DNA of 64,000 nt, taken from Chitinophagaceae bacterium (GTDB lineage Bacteria; Bacteroidota; Bacteroidia; Chitinophagales; Chitinophagaceae). Shown piece by piece: positions 35,370-43,596 of this stretch. Position 1 is the first letter of the stretch. Every line of letters begins with the position of its first letter. The DNA is taken from positions 1 through 64,000 of the forward strand of contig JAEUVD010000053.1 of assembly GCA_016787065.1 (NCBI GenBank), written 5' to 3'. Position numbers and translations under genes: made by a program. Under the pieces are notes generated by a model, which made no database searches, was not told the origin of the DNA, and saw only the letters and a list, made by a program, of their open reading frames with translations.

Positions 35370-36629
35370 ATGCGATACCTCATAAAACAAGTCACTATAC
35401 TAGACCAAGATTCCAAACATCATGGAAAGAAAAGAGACCTATTACTCGTTGACGGCGTCATTCAGCAAATTGCTGCCAAGCTAGAAGATAAAAAAGCAAC
35501 CACGATTCAAGGGAAAGATCTTTATGTAAGCTGTGGCTGGTGCGATTTATTTAGTGATTTTTCTGAACCAGGTTTTGAACAACATGAAACCTTAACCTCA
35601 GGTAAGGAAGCTGCCGCTGCCGGTGGTTTTACACAAGTGTGTTTGCTTCCTGATTTAAAGCCGCTAACACAAAGTAAATCAACGGTAGAATTTCTTCGAT
35701 CGAAATCATCGCTCGTAGAATTACTTCCTATCGGTTGTATTTCACAGCAACAAGAAGGGAAAAATTTGGCGGAGATGTTCGATATGCATCAGGCAGGCGC
35801 TGTTGCCTTTAGTGATGGCCGAAAACCCGTACAACATCATGGTTTATTATTGAAGGCACTACAATACGTAAAATCATTTGATGGTTTAGTTATTGAAATT
35901 CCTGATGATCTATCCTTATCGCAGCACGGACTCATGCATGAAGGTGTCGTTTCAACGCAATTAGGCATAGCTGGCAAACCTTCTATCGCAGAAAGTTTAG
36001 CGGTTCAACAAGCGATTGAATTAGTGGAGTACACACAATCTAAAATTCATCTAACAGGTATTAGCTGCAAGGAAAGCGTAGATAAAATCAGACAAGCAAA
36101 GAAGAAGAAGGTGGCAATCACTTGTTCTACCACGATACATCATGTATTGTACACCGACCATGATCTTTCTACATATAACAGTATCTTCAAAATTCATCCG
36201 CCGCTTCGAACAGCACAGGATCAGCAAGCGTTAATAAAAGGATTAGAAGATGGTACGATCGATGCAATTGCTTCCCATCATACACCTTGCAATTGGGATA
36301 GTAAACAAATTGAATTTGAAGATGCCAAAGCCGGCATGATCGCATTACAAACCATGTTGCCTTTGTTACTTCGCGTGAATACAAAACTTGATTTACATGA
36401 ACGTATCGACTTGATAAGTTCTAACCCTCGACGTATTTTAGGTAAACCCAAAAGCACGATTAACGAACAACAGCCTGCACAACTTACCGTTTTTTCAACT
36501 TCGAAAACGTGGCAATACAATGAATCAACTAATTTCAGTTTATCACAAAACTCGCCAGTTTTTGGAGAAGAACTAACCGGAAAAGTAGTAGCAGTTTTTA
36601 ACCGTGGTGAAGGCAGAATCTATGAATAA
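35370..36629 (+). CDS. Dihydroorotase homologue lacking metal ligands (PyrC'-like)
   Basis: It has the amidohydrolase TIM-barrel pattern of type I dihydroorotase: SEPGFEQHETLTSGKEAAAAGGFT, the GISCKESVDKIRQAK region, the PPLRTAQDQQALIKGL block and the late ASHHTPCNWDSKQ loop. The metal-binding DxHxHxR of the active enzymes reads DLFSDFS here (residues 59-65), so both histidines are gone. The late catalytic Asp of TDHAPH appears as SHHTPC. It is therefore probably inactive, like the PyrC' subunits that hold aspartate carbamoyltransferase together. The 419-residue length is normal. It overlaps the next gene by 8 bases. Confidence 0.82.
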   Translation: MRYLIKQVTILDQDSKHHGKKRDLLLVDGVIQQIAAKLEDKKATTIQGKDLYVSCGWCDLFSDFSEPGFEQHETLTSGKEAAAAGGFTQVCLLPDLKPLTQSKSTVEFLRSKSSLVELLPIGCISQQQEGKNLAEMFDMHQAGAVAFSDGRKPVQHHGLLLKALQYVKSFDGLVIEIPDDLSLSQHGLMHEGVVSTQLGIAGKPSIAESLAVQQAIELVEYTQSKIHLTGISCKESVDKIRQAKKKKVAITCSTTIHHVLYTDHDLSTYNSIFKIHPPLRTAQDQQALIKGLEDGTIDAIASHHTPCNWDSKQIEFEDAKAGMIALQTMLPLLLRVNTKLDLHERIDLISSNPRRILGKPKSTINEQQPAQLTVFSTSKTWQYNESTNFSLSQNSPVFGEELTGKVVAVFNRGEGRIYE

Positions 36630-37026
36630 AAAAATTGCCACGCAATCGGGAATCATAACAGCGTTTCTTATTTTAACGTTGAATGTATTTTTTGTAAAAA
36701 TGAAGATCACCGGCAATTCACCGGTATTGCTTTTACAATTTTTATTCGTGTTATTAGGGTTTATAGGAAGCTGTTTCGCTTTACAGAAGCATTATGCGGG
36801 AATATTATTTTTTGATTACTTGAAACAATGTATTCGAACGCTAGCTACTATCATGTTCATTGTTATTGCAGGTAATGTAATACTTTATCTTCTTTTTAGA
36901 AAACCGGAGGAGCCTTGGAGTGCTATGACCTTCATGATTATGAAAACGATTTTTTCGTACAGCATCAGTGGTGCCTTCTCAGCATTTTTTACTTCATTCC
37001 TTTTTAATACTTTTACCAAAAAATAA
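36622..37026 (+). CDS. DUF4199-like membrane protein
   Basis: A 134-residue protein with four hydrophobic helices, consistent with the DUF4199 family seen in Bacteroidota between dihydroorotase-like and glycosyltransferase genes. No function is known. The start ATG at 36622 overlaps the end of the previous gene by 8 bases and gives MNKKIATQSGII, which fits the first helix; an upstream start at 36604 would only add 6 residues. Confidence 0.7.
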   Translation: MNKKIATQSGIITAFLILTLNVFFVKMKITGNSPVLLLQFLFVLLGFIGSCFALQKHYAGILFFDYLKQCIRTLATIMFIVIAGNVILYLLFRKPEEPWSAMTFMIMKTIFSYSISGAFSAFFTSFLFNTFTKK

Positions 37027-37031
37027 GTATC

Positions 37032-37970
37032 TTGGATCTAACTGTTGTTATACCCCTATTTAATGAAGAAGAGTCGCTACCGGAATTACTTTCCTGGATA
37101 GAGCGTGTGATGCAAACGCATCAGTTTTCGTATGAAATTATCATGATAGATGATGGTAGTAAAGATAGAAGTTGGGAAGTAGTACAACAACTTAGAGCCG
37201 CTAACGCCAACGTAAAAGGAATTCGGTTTCAACGTAATTATGGTAAATCGGCAGCGTTGAATGAAGGTTTCAAAATGGCGAAGGGCGATTACATTATTAC
37301 GATGGATGCTGATTTGCAGGATTCACCGGATGAAATACCATCGTTACTTAAAACTATTCGAGATGGCAATTTTGATTTAGTAAGTGGTTGGAAAAAGAAA
37401 CGTTACGACAATGCGTTAACGAAGAATATTCCTTCTAAACTTTATAATTATGTAACCGGCAAAATGAGTGGTGTTAAGTTGCATGATATGAATTGTGGAC
37501 TTAAAATTTATCGACGCAAGGTTGTAAAGAGTATCGAAGTTTACGGTGAAATGCACCGATATATTCCGGTATTATCTAAGTGGGCTGGGTTTACACGCAT
37601 TGGAGAGAAACCGGTTACTCATCAAGCCAGAAAATATGGTGTAAGTAAATTTGGTTGGGAACGTTTTATCAACGGTTTTCTTGACCTCACCTCTATATTG
37701 TTTGTGAGTAGATATGGTAAACGACCTATGCACTTTTTTGGTTTATGGGGAACCATCCTTTTTATAATTGGTTTTGGTATAGCCTTATATCTCTCGTACA
37801 CCAAAATATTTCATCAAGCCTATTTCATGACAAGTCGGCCGTTATTTTATTTTGGATTAACCGCATTGATTATGGGCACACAACTTTTTCTGGCCGGTTT
37901 CTTGGGCGAATTAATTTCAAGAAATTCTGCTGATAGAAATAACTATTTGATTGAAGAAAAGTTGGAGTAA
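37032..37970 (+). CDS. Family 2 glycosyltransferase, polyprenyl-phosphate type
   Basis: It has an N-terminal GT2 domain with LTVVIPLFNEEESLPELL, IMIDDGSKDRSWE and the metal/nucleotide motif DADLQD, followed by two C-terminal membrane helices (about 237-256 and 272-294). This is the DPM1/GtrB layout: enzymes that load a sugar onto undecaprenyl or dolichyl phosphate. The sugar cannot be told. It starts with TTG at 37032, 5 bases after the DUF4199 gene, and is the end of the BatA-like/PyrC'/DUF4199/GT2 run. Confidence 0.87.
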   Translation: MDLTVVIPLFNEEESLPELLSWIERVMQTHQFSYEIIMIDDGSKDRSWEVVQQLRAANANVKGIRFQRNYGKSAALNEGFKMAKGDYIITMDADLQDSPDEIPSLLKTIRDGNFDLVSGWKKKRYDNALTKNIPSKLYNYVTGKMSGVKLHDMNCGLKIYRRKVVKSIEVYGEMHRYIPVLSKWAGFTRIGEKPVTHQARKYGVSKFGWERFINGFLDLTSILFVSRYGKRPMHFFGLWGTILFIIGFGIALYLSYTKIFHQAYFMTSRPLFYFGLTALIMGTQLFLAGFLGELISRNSADRNNYLIEEKLE

Positions 37971-38100
37971 GGCGCGGCTCAACCTTGAAGTTAGTGATAA
38001 GGATTGCTTATCGACAAGCTCCTAGTATTGCCATAAAACTTTTACAAGTACATCATTCGACAAAAAAAAGTAGTTACCTTCACTCCTAAATTTTTTTTGA

Positions 38101-41100
38101 ATGAAAAATCGTTACGTACTATCGGTTTTAGTGGTTTTAGTTTCAATGCTTCAACTTAAAGCACAATATCAAACCGTTCCTTTGACTGGTTTTAATCATG
38201 ATGTGGTAGCCAACATAGCTGGAAATGCTTTGGGTTCGTCAACCATTGCCTACGACCAATCAGATTATGTGTTTATGTCGGATACGTATAACCCAAGCGG
38301 TACTCACCTCCCGGCCACCGGCCTTGTGAATAGTGCGGTTGCCAGTACCCCGGGGTTAACCTTTCAATTAGCACCCTATACCGCTAATAATGATTTACGA
38401 TTAACAAGCAATCAAACGGGTACACTCACCTTTGTAACACCAACGCAAACCAAAGATCTTTATATACTCGGTTCAACCGGACAAGGTTTTAGTAATGCCA
38501 ATATAACCGTAACCTTTACCGACAATACCACCCAGAGTTTTTCAACGATTAACTTTCAAGATTGGTTTAATGGTTCCGATTATGCTATTAAAGGAATGGG
38601 ACGCGTGGTACGTTCTACCAATGCAATTTCAAACGACACGAATAACCCGCGCATCTATCAGGTAAAATTAAGTTTACTCCAAGCCAATTATTACAAATTC
38701 ATTCAAAGCGTTTCGTTTACAAACATAGTTACAACCACAGCCGTATTAAATATTATGGCCATGACGATTACGCCACCACCTACATTATATCCATACGATC
38801 CGTCGGTTACCTTTATTTCTAAACCATTAGGAAGTTGTTTTACGGCTACGCAAATTTTAAGTGCACGATTGAAAAACTTTGGTGCTAATCCTATTAACCT
38901 AGCCACCAATCCTATTACCGTAACATTGTATGCTATTGGACCGAATGGAACCGAAACACATTCCAAAACAGTAAATACCGGTACCCTCAATGCGTTAGCC
39001 GTGGATTCGATCAATGTAGTTTTTAATGGCGTGAATACCTTTAATTTTTTTCCGGGTGGAACGTATTATATCAACTCTACCTTAACCGTAAGTGGCCTCA
39101 CAAATGGGTTACTCTCCAATGACTCCATAAGCCCGGGTAATGTATTAATTAATTATCGCCCTACTCCTGGACCCGATTACCATTTATGCAAAGGAAGTAG
39201 TGTTCCCTTCGGTCAAGGCTTAACTGTGCAAGGTTGCTCTACACCACTCCTAGATTCAGCTACAATAACATTCACCATTGGAAGTGGCTGTATAGACAAT
39301 ACAGGTGCAAGTGGCACAGGAGGTAGTGTTGGCCCACCGGCTAATTGTGATAATCAATATTCTTGTTCCTTTGCAAGTGGTATTTTACCGGCATTACCAA
39401 CTGGAGCGTTCTTTACATCACCGGGAACCTTAACGGTAACCAATTTAGCGTTGAATCCTTCAGTATCTACGTTTTATGCGAATGCAAATCAGGTACGATT
39501 TAATTTATATGGCGCATCACCGGTTCCTCCGGATTTGTATTCGGCTGGGGCACAAGGCGCTAATGGTACTTTTCCTTTTACCTACAGTAGACCAGTTGCT
39601 TCTGCCGATTTAGCGGCTATTTATTCCTCTCTTGCGCCCGGTTCTACGTTACACATGGGTTATTGGGAAAACTGGAACGACAATGCAACCTTATCTGATA
39701 TCATAACCAACAATGGAGGCACTTCGGTTGCGACCCTGAAATTCTATTATTACTATTATTTGCCAAGTTTTGAATGGTATGATGCCTTATCAGGTGGAAG
39801 TGTTTTGTATAATCTTTCACCATTTAATCCTTTGAGTGTTACCAATGCCTTAGTGAATAATTCAAATACGGAAGGAACATACACGTTCTATGTAGCTTGT
39901 TCAGGAACCTCTGTTTGTAGATCACCGGTTAATTTTGTTGTGGATTCTATACCAACATCCTTTCCGGCTTCTATTGCAGCCTGTGAAGATTTAAGTGGAA
40001 GTAACCAAGCTATTGTTGACCTCACAACCTTAACCAATACAATTAGTGGCGGTGCTTCAGGAGTTACGGTAGGTTACTTTTATGATCCCGGGTTTTTTAC
40101 ACCAATAGCAGTACCAAGTTTAGATACTACCGGTTCTACCCTTGTTTATTCTAAAGTAACAAAACAAAGTACAGGTTGTTACGTGGGTGATAGCGTATAT
40201 GTTACTATACACCCTACACCCGAAATATTACCTGATCCTATGTTCGGATTAACGTGTAATTGTTTAGATGTAGTTTCCCTTATAAATCCGTTTTCATATA
40301 TCCCATCGGGTTCCGATACCAGTTATTATGAAAACAGCGCATGTACCATAGCCCATCCGAATCCGCATTTGATTTGTACGGCCGATAGTGTGTATGTTGT
40401 GGTTACAACGAATACGTCACCATCTTGTTCCGATACTGTTTCAGCCTCTATTGATCTTTCTCCCGGAAGTTTTCAAATTGCGAATCAAACAAATTCGAAT
40501 ACCAGTTCATGTAACAGTATTCCGATTGTAAATAATTTAATGACTGATGGCGCAACCGAACTTTTTTATAATCCGATCGATTGTAAAAAACTAGCCATCG
40601 TAACCGATGCGCCTAATAGTATCTCAATGGGAACAACCAGTGTGGAAGAAGTAATCGACTGTTCAATTCCTACCTATAATGGTCAACCGTATTTAAACAG
40701 AATGTATCACATCACCCCGAACGTGCAAGATTCCGCAACGGTTTGTTTATTTTATTTGCAAAGTGATATTGATGAGTTTAATATCATGTCGCAATCAATT
40801 TTATGGCCAGAACTAGATCCGTTTACGTTAGACAGTTTAACTATTAGTCAAACCCATAACGGTGATTTCAATACCCCCGGACATACCGTAACGGTGATAC
40901 CCACAACGGCCATAACAAAATCGTATGATCCTGTAAATACTATTTGGACAGTTTGTTTTCATGTAGATAGTTTCTCTTATTTCTATGGTCATACACCAAA
41001 CCCTTTGAATGCTGCTTTACCAATCACATTGAATGATTTCAATGCGATAAAAGAGAATAATACAGCGCGGGTGTTATGGTCAACCTCTTCTGAAAGAAAC

Positions 41101-41577
41101 AATGCTTATTTTGACGTTGAACGAAGCCGAAATGGTAAAGAATATTATTCTATTTCTTCGCATATTGAATCGAAAGCGGAGCATGGTAACTCGTCGTTAC
41201 CTCTGTCGTATTCCTTTCTTGATGTGCATCCACAAAGCGGTCATAATTTTTATCGTTTAAAGCAAGTAGATCGAGATGGTAAAATAACTTATAGCACCTC
41301 GGTTGATTTGTTATTTGGCGATCAAACACCTGTTCGTGTATTTCCTAATCCGGCACAGGATAAACTCACTATAGAAATTCAAGCAAACAAAACCATGGAT
41401 GTTCAAATCAAACTAACCGATGCAACTGGCCGTGTTGTTTTAAACAGCGGCGATTTAATGTCTAGTGGTTTAAATACAATCCAGTTACCTGTTCAACAAT
41501 TACAACCTGGAGTTTATTTCATTCATGTAAAAAATAATTCCGGAATGAATGTGGTGCAAGAGATAATTAAGCAGTAG
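38101..41577 (+). CDS. Large T9SS cargo protein (1158 residues)
   Basis: An exported surface protein with signal peptide MKNRYVLSVLVVLVSMLQLKAQ. Most of the body is Thr/Ser/Asn-rich beta sandwich sequence with scattered cysteine pairs; I recognise no catalytic domain. Near the C-terminus, ARVLWSTSSERNNAYFDVERS (residues about 992-1012) is the linker module often found before the sorting domain. The T9SS C-terminal domain follows, VRVFPNPAQDKLTIEIQ to the end. It is monocistronic, and TACCTTCA at 38075-38082 may be its -7 element. Confidence 0.82.
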   Translation: MKNRYVLSVLVVLVSMLQLKAQYQTVPLTGFNHDVVANIAGNALGSSTIAYDQSDYVFMSDTYNPSGTHLPATGLVNSAVASTPGLTFQLAPYTANNDLRLTSNQTGTLTFVTPTQTKDLYILGSTGQGFSNANITVTFTDNTTQSFSTINFQDWFNGSDYAIKGMGRVVRSTNAISNDTNNPRIYQVKLSLLQANYYKFIQSVSFTNIVTTTAVLNIMAMTITPPPTLYPYDPSVTFISKPLGSCFTATQILSARLKNFGANPINLATNPITVTLYAIGPNGTETHSKTVNTGTLNALAVDSINVVFNGVNTFNFFPGGTYYINSTLTVSGLTNGLLSNDSISPGNVLINYRPTPGPDYHLCKGSSVPFGQGLTVQGCSTPLLDSATITFTIGSGCIDNTGASGTGGSVGPPANCDNQYSCSFASGILPALPTGAFFTSPGTLTVTNLALNPSVSTFYANANQVRFNLYGASPVPPDLYSAGAQGANGTFPFTYSRPVASADLAAIYSSLAPGSTLHMGYWENWNDNATLSDIITNNGGTSVATLKFYYYYYLPSFEWYDALSGGSVLYNLSPFNPLSVTNALVNNSNTEGTYTFYVACSGTSVCRSPVNFVVDSIPTSFPASIAACEDLSGSNQAIVDLTTLTNTISGGASGVTVGYFYDPGFFTPIAVPSLDTTGSTLVYSKVTKQSTGCYVGDSVYVTIHPTPEILPDPMFGLTCNCLDVVSLINPFSYIPSGSDTSYYENSACTIAHPNPHLICTADSVYVVVTTNTSPSCSDTVSASIDLSPGSFQIANQTNSNTSSCNSIPIVNNLMTDGATELFYNPIDCKKLAIVTDAPNSISMGTTSVEEVIDCSIPTYNGQPYLNRMYHITPNVQDSATVCLFYLQSDIDEFNIMSQSILWPELDPFTLDSLTISQTHNGDFNTPGHTVTVIPTTAITKSYDPVNTIWTVCFHVDSFSYFYGHTPNPLNAALPITLNDFNAIKENNTARVLWSTSSERNNAYFDVERSRNGKEYYSISSHIESKAEHGNSSLPLSYSFLDVHPQSGHNFYRLKQVDRDGKITYSTSVDLLFGDQTPVRVFPNPAQDKLTIEIQANKTMDVQIKLTDATGRVVLNSGDLMSSGLNTIQLPVQQLQPGVYFIHVKNNSGMNVVQEIIKQ

Positions 41578-41854
41578 TTTCTGTTGATAGTGCAAATTTC
41601 AAAAGACAGATCGGTAAGAGAAATACGAAACAATTGAATTTTTGGTTTCTATTAGTATTGCATTCAATATTGTAGAGCAAATTAGTGCACTTATCGAATT
41701 CAAAAGAATTTTCTACATTGGAAAAGAGCTAGAAGCTCTAACATTAGAAACCAATTAATTATTCTCCGTAGTCAAACGTACATAAAATGTTTTGGGATCA
41801 ACTCAAAATGTACCAATCACTAAAAAAGTTAATTGTTGCCTTCGGATTGTCCCA

Positions 41855-42046
41855 TTAGGTTTGGGGTTGAACAGCTTCAATTCGTGTTTCCACATTTTTT
41901 GTCCAGATTAATTTCCATGGTATGCCACTTCTAATAGACTTTGTTTCTCCGGAATTGTGTTCACGCAATCTGTTCTCCATGTTTTGCGTTTGTCCGGTAT
42001 AGTACTTTTGTAAGCCTTTTGAAAAAAGGATATATACGGTAAACAT
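41855..42046 (-). pseudogene. Truncated GIY-YIG nuclease-family copy
   Basis: It begins with the same MFTVYILFSKGLQKYYTGQT as the intact gene at 42883-43119, and the two agree through KNVETR with few changes. After that the frame diverges and stops at VQPQT instead of the 20-residue end of the intact copy. The catalytic-half Tyr pair and Arg are kept, but the conserved C-terminal Glu-containing helix is lost. It is probably a decaying duplicate, within the direct repeat 41872-42111. Confidence 0.75.
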
Positions 42047-42111
42047 AAATTGTAATTCATAAAACAAAAAAGCCACCAAATTTCTTTAGCGTCTTTGTTT
42101 GATGTTGTCGG
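41872..42111. repeat. Direct repeat, copy A (GIY-YIG unit)
   Basis: About 240 bases matching 42943-43185 in the same orientation, with roughly ten mismatches and a short indel by eye. It covers most of the GIY-YIG gene, its leader hairpin (AAAGCC...CTTT) and five last bases (CCGAC on the minus strand) of the tRNA-Pro 3' end. Confidence 0.88.
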
Positions 42112-42157
42112 CTCAATGAGTCTAAGTTCGAGGCAATTTTGGGCAGATGTTGCAAAG

Positions 42158-42189
42158 TTTGGAGCGTTAGGCTAATTATTATAAATTTG
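42158..42189 (+). promoter_or_regulatory. Promoter of the parDE operon
   Basis: TTTG (42158-42161), 20 bases, TAAATTTG (42182-42189), a full match to the Bacteroidota pattern. It lies 19 bases before the antitoxin start and just outside repeat copy A. I see no clear palindromic operator on top of it. Confidence 0.7.
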
Positions 42190-42208
42190 TAATGAATCAG
42201 GTTTCAAA

Positions 42209-42442
42209 ATGGAAATAAAAATTGCACCTCATTATAGTCAGTTTATTCATGAGGAATTGGCTTCTGGTAAATTTAATAATGAGTCCGAGGTAATACAAGC
42301 AGGATTAGCATTGTTAGAGAAAGAGCAAATTCAAATGGCAATATTAAGTAAAGCTATTCTTGATGGTGAACGTAGTGGATTTGCATTGCCATTCAATAAT
42401 GAAGATTTTAAAAAAAGAATGGAAGCGAAATACGCTAAGTAA
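42209..42442 (+). CDS. ParD-like antitoxin
   Basis: A 77-residue protein with the ribbon-helix-helix pattern of ParD antitoxins: IAPHYSQFIHEELASGKFNN, SEVIQAGLALLEKEQ, then a flexible acidic and basic tail (ILDGERSGFALPF) that would wrap the toxin. ParD represses its own operon and neutralises ParE. Its stop overlaps the toxin start by one base (TAATG), the usual coupling. Confidence 0.88.
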   Translation: MEIKIAPHYSQFIHEELASGKFNNESEVIQAGLALLEKEQIQMAILSKAILDGERSGFALPFNNEDFKKRMEAKYAK

Positions 42443-42735
42443 TGAGTTTAGATATTAAACTTAGTCGTTTAGCTGAATTGGATTTAGAAGAAATTTGGCT
42501 TTATACGTTTGAAAAATGGTCATTAACCCAGGCAAATTATTATCAGGACAACTTATATATTGGGCTTAATGAATTAGCAAGTAAAACTGAATTGGGCAGA
42601 TCTATTAGTATTGATAATCGTACATTTCATTATTACAAAATTGCTCATCATTATATCTTTTATCAAGAACAAGAGAATACATTATTTGTTTATAGAATTC
42701 TACATGAAATGATGGACTTTCCTAGACATTTGTAA
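42442..42735 (+). CDS. ParE-like toxin
   Basis: A 97-residue protein of the RelE/ParE fold: SRLAELDLEEIWLYTFEKWS at the N-terminus, ELGRSISIDNRTFHYYKIAHHYIFYQ in the sheet, and the signature end YRILHEMMDFPRHL. Members of the ParE branch mostly poison DNA gyrase, while RelE members cut mRNA; the YRILHE...DFPRHL end favours ParE. It is followed by a bidirectional terminator. Confidence 0.88.
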   Translation: MSLDIKLSRLAELDLEEIWLYTFEKWSLTQANYYQDNLYIGLNELASKTELGRSISIDNRTFHYYKIAHHYIFYQEQENTLFVYRILHEMMDFPRHL

Positions 42736-42756
42736 TAACATTGATAAACTTCGAAT

Positions 42757-42793
42757 AAAAAAAGCCAAAAGTGAAAAACTTTTGGCTTTTGTG
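42757..42793. terminator. Bidirectional terminator after parE
   Basis: A perfect 11-base-pair stem (42761-42771 with 42779-42789), a 7-base loop, A-run before and T-run after. It can stop parDE on the plus strand and transcription from the tRNA/GIY-YIG side on the minus strand. Confidence 0.85.
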
Positions 42794-42801
42794 TGATGTA
42801 G

Positions 42802-42893
42802 TCGGGAGGATAGACCTGACCTATGGTCAGGGGAACACTGTGATCATCCTGACCTCAAGTCAGGATATTCTAATTGGCTGAACTACTTATTTT
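42802..42893 (-). pseudogene. Decayed tRNA-Pro remnant with two hairpins
   Basis: Read on the minus strand it has GTAGTTCAGCC (42876-42886) and TAGAAT as in the intact tRNA-Pro at 43182-43255, and ends in TCCTCCCGAC like it. The 5' acceptor strand is replaced (AAATAAG instead of CGGGAGG). The anticodon and T arms are replaced by two strong hairpins: ATCCTGAC/GTCAGGAT with a 5-base loop and CCTGACC/GGTCAGG with a 3-base loop. The stop codon of the GIY-YIG gene lies within the GTAGTTCAG block. It cannot fold into a normal tRNA. Confidence 0.6.
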
Positions 42894-43119
42894 GAGATAA
42901 ATATCGCTTCGCACCGTATATCTTTATTTTCTTTTCTAACCGAATAGCTTCACTTCGTGTTTCCACATTTTTTGTACAGATTAATTCCCATGGTTTGCCA
43001 CTTCTAATAAACTTTGTTTCTCCGGAATTGTGTTCACGCAATCTGTTCTCCATGTTTTGCGTTTGCCCGGTATAGTACTTTTGTAAGCCTTTTGAAAAAA
43101 GGATATATACGGTAAACAT
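42883..43119 (-). CDS. GIY-YIG nuclease-family protein
   Basis: A 78-residue single-domain protein with the GIY-YIG core: VYILFSKGLQKYYTGQT (the 'GIY...YIG' region as VYI...YTG), NMENRLREHN with the catalytic Arg, and a C-terminal helix ETRSEAIRLEKKIK with the metal-binding Glu. Small YhbQ/UPF0213-type members are presumed nucleases of unknown target. The start is set at MFTVYIL (43119). The longer frame to 43227 would read through the tRNA-Pro gene. It lies 63 bases behind tRNA-Pro on the same strand. Confidence 0.85.
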   Translation of the reverse strand: MFTVYILFSKGLQKYYTGQTQNMENRLREHNSGETKFIRSGKPWELICTKNVETRSEAIRLEKKIKIYGAKRYLSQNK

Positions 43120-43185
43120 AAATTGTACTTCATAAAAACAACAAAGCCACCAAATTTCTTTAGCGGCTTTGTTTAATGTTGTCGG
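42943..43185. repeat. Direct repeat, copy B (GIY-YIG unit)
   Basis: The better preserved partner of 41872-42111. It spans from inside the GIY-YIG C-terminal region to the first bases of the tRNA-Pro 3' acceptor strand. The two copies enclose parDE and the tRNA remnant. Confidence 0.88.
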
Positions 43186-43255
43186 GAGGACAGGATTCGA
43201 ACCTGCGACCCCATGGTCCCAAACCATGTATTCTACCGGGCTGAACTACCTCCCG
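43182..43255 (-). tRNA. tRNA-Pro (anticodon TGG)
   Basis: Acceptor CGGGAGG pairs with CCTCCCG, with discriminator A. The anticodon stem-loop is CATGGTTTGGGACCATG with TGG in the loop, and the T-arm holds GTTCGAATC. It has 74 bases with no encoded CCA. It is probably co-transcribed with tRNA-Ser(GCT) upstream. Confidence 0.96.
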
Positions 43256-43332
43256 AGGTAATTCTACTCATTCTTAATTCCTTTCTCTATCTCATGTTTT
43301 AGAAAGAGAAGGACTTTGAGAGGCGTGTTTTG

Positions 43333-43421
43333 CGGTGAGGGGGGGATTCGAACCCCCGGTACGGTTTGACCCGTACGACGGTTTAGCAAACCGTTGATTT
43401 CAGCCACTCATCCACCTCACC
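43333..43421 (-). tRNA. tRNA-Ser (anticodon GCT)
   Basis: Acceptor GGTGAGG pairs with CCTCACC, with discriminator G. The anticodon loop TTGCTAA carries GCT; a long variable arm (GTACGGGTCAAACCGTAC) is present, as in class II tRNA-Ser; the T-loop is GTTCGAATC. It has 89 bases. A weak -7 candidate, TATTTTCG, lies upstream at 43490-43497. Confidence 0.95.
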
Positions 43422-43596
43422 TCCGAGTTGTTTTTTAAGAACTTGTGTTTCCCCTTCTCAATAAAAATTAATTTTTCTCGAAAGGAGTGCGAAAATAGGG
43501 TTTTATTCTTTTTATCATAACGAATTGCCATTTTTTTTTCTATTAATTACGCATTGCTTTCGTTAAGCCTTTATTTTTACCCCTCAACATCGTACC

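Noticed and set aside
43120..43227. N-terminal extension of the GIY-YIG protein through tRNA-Pro
   Set aside because: The extension would be encoded by the complement-strand tRNA gene itself and lies before the conserved MFTVYIL start also kept in the second copy.
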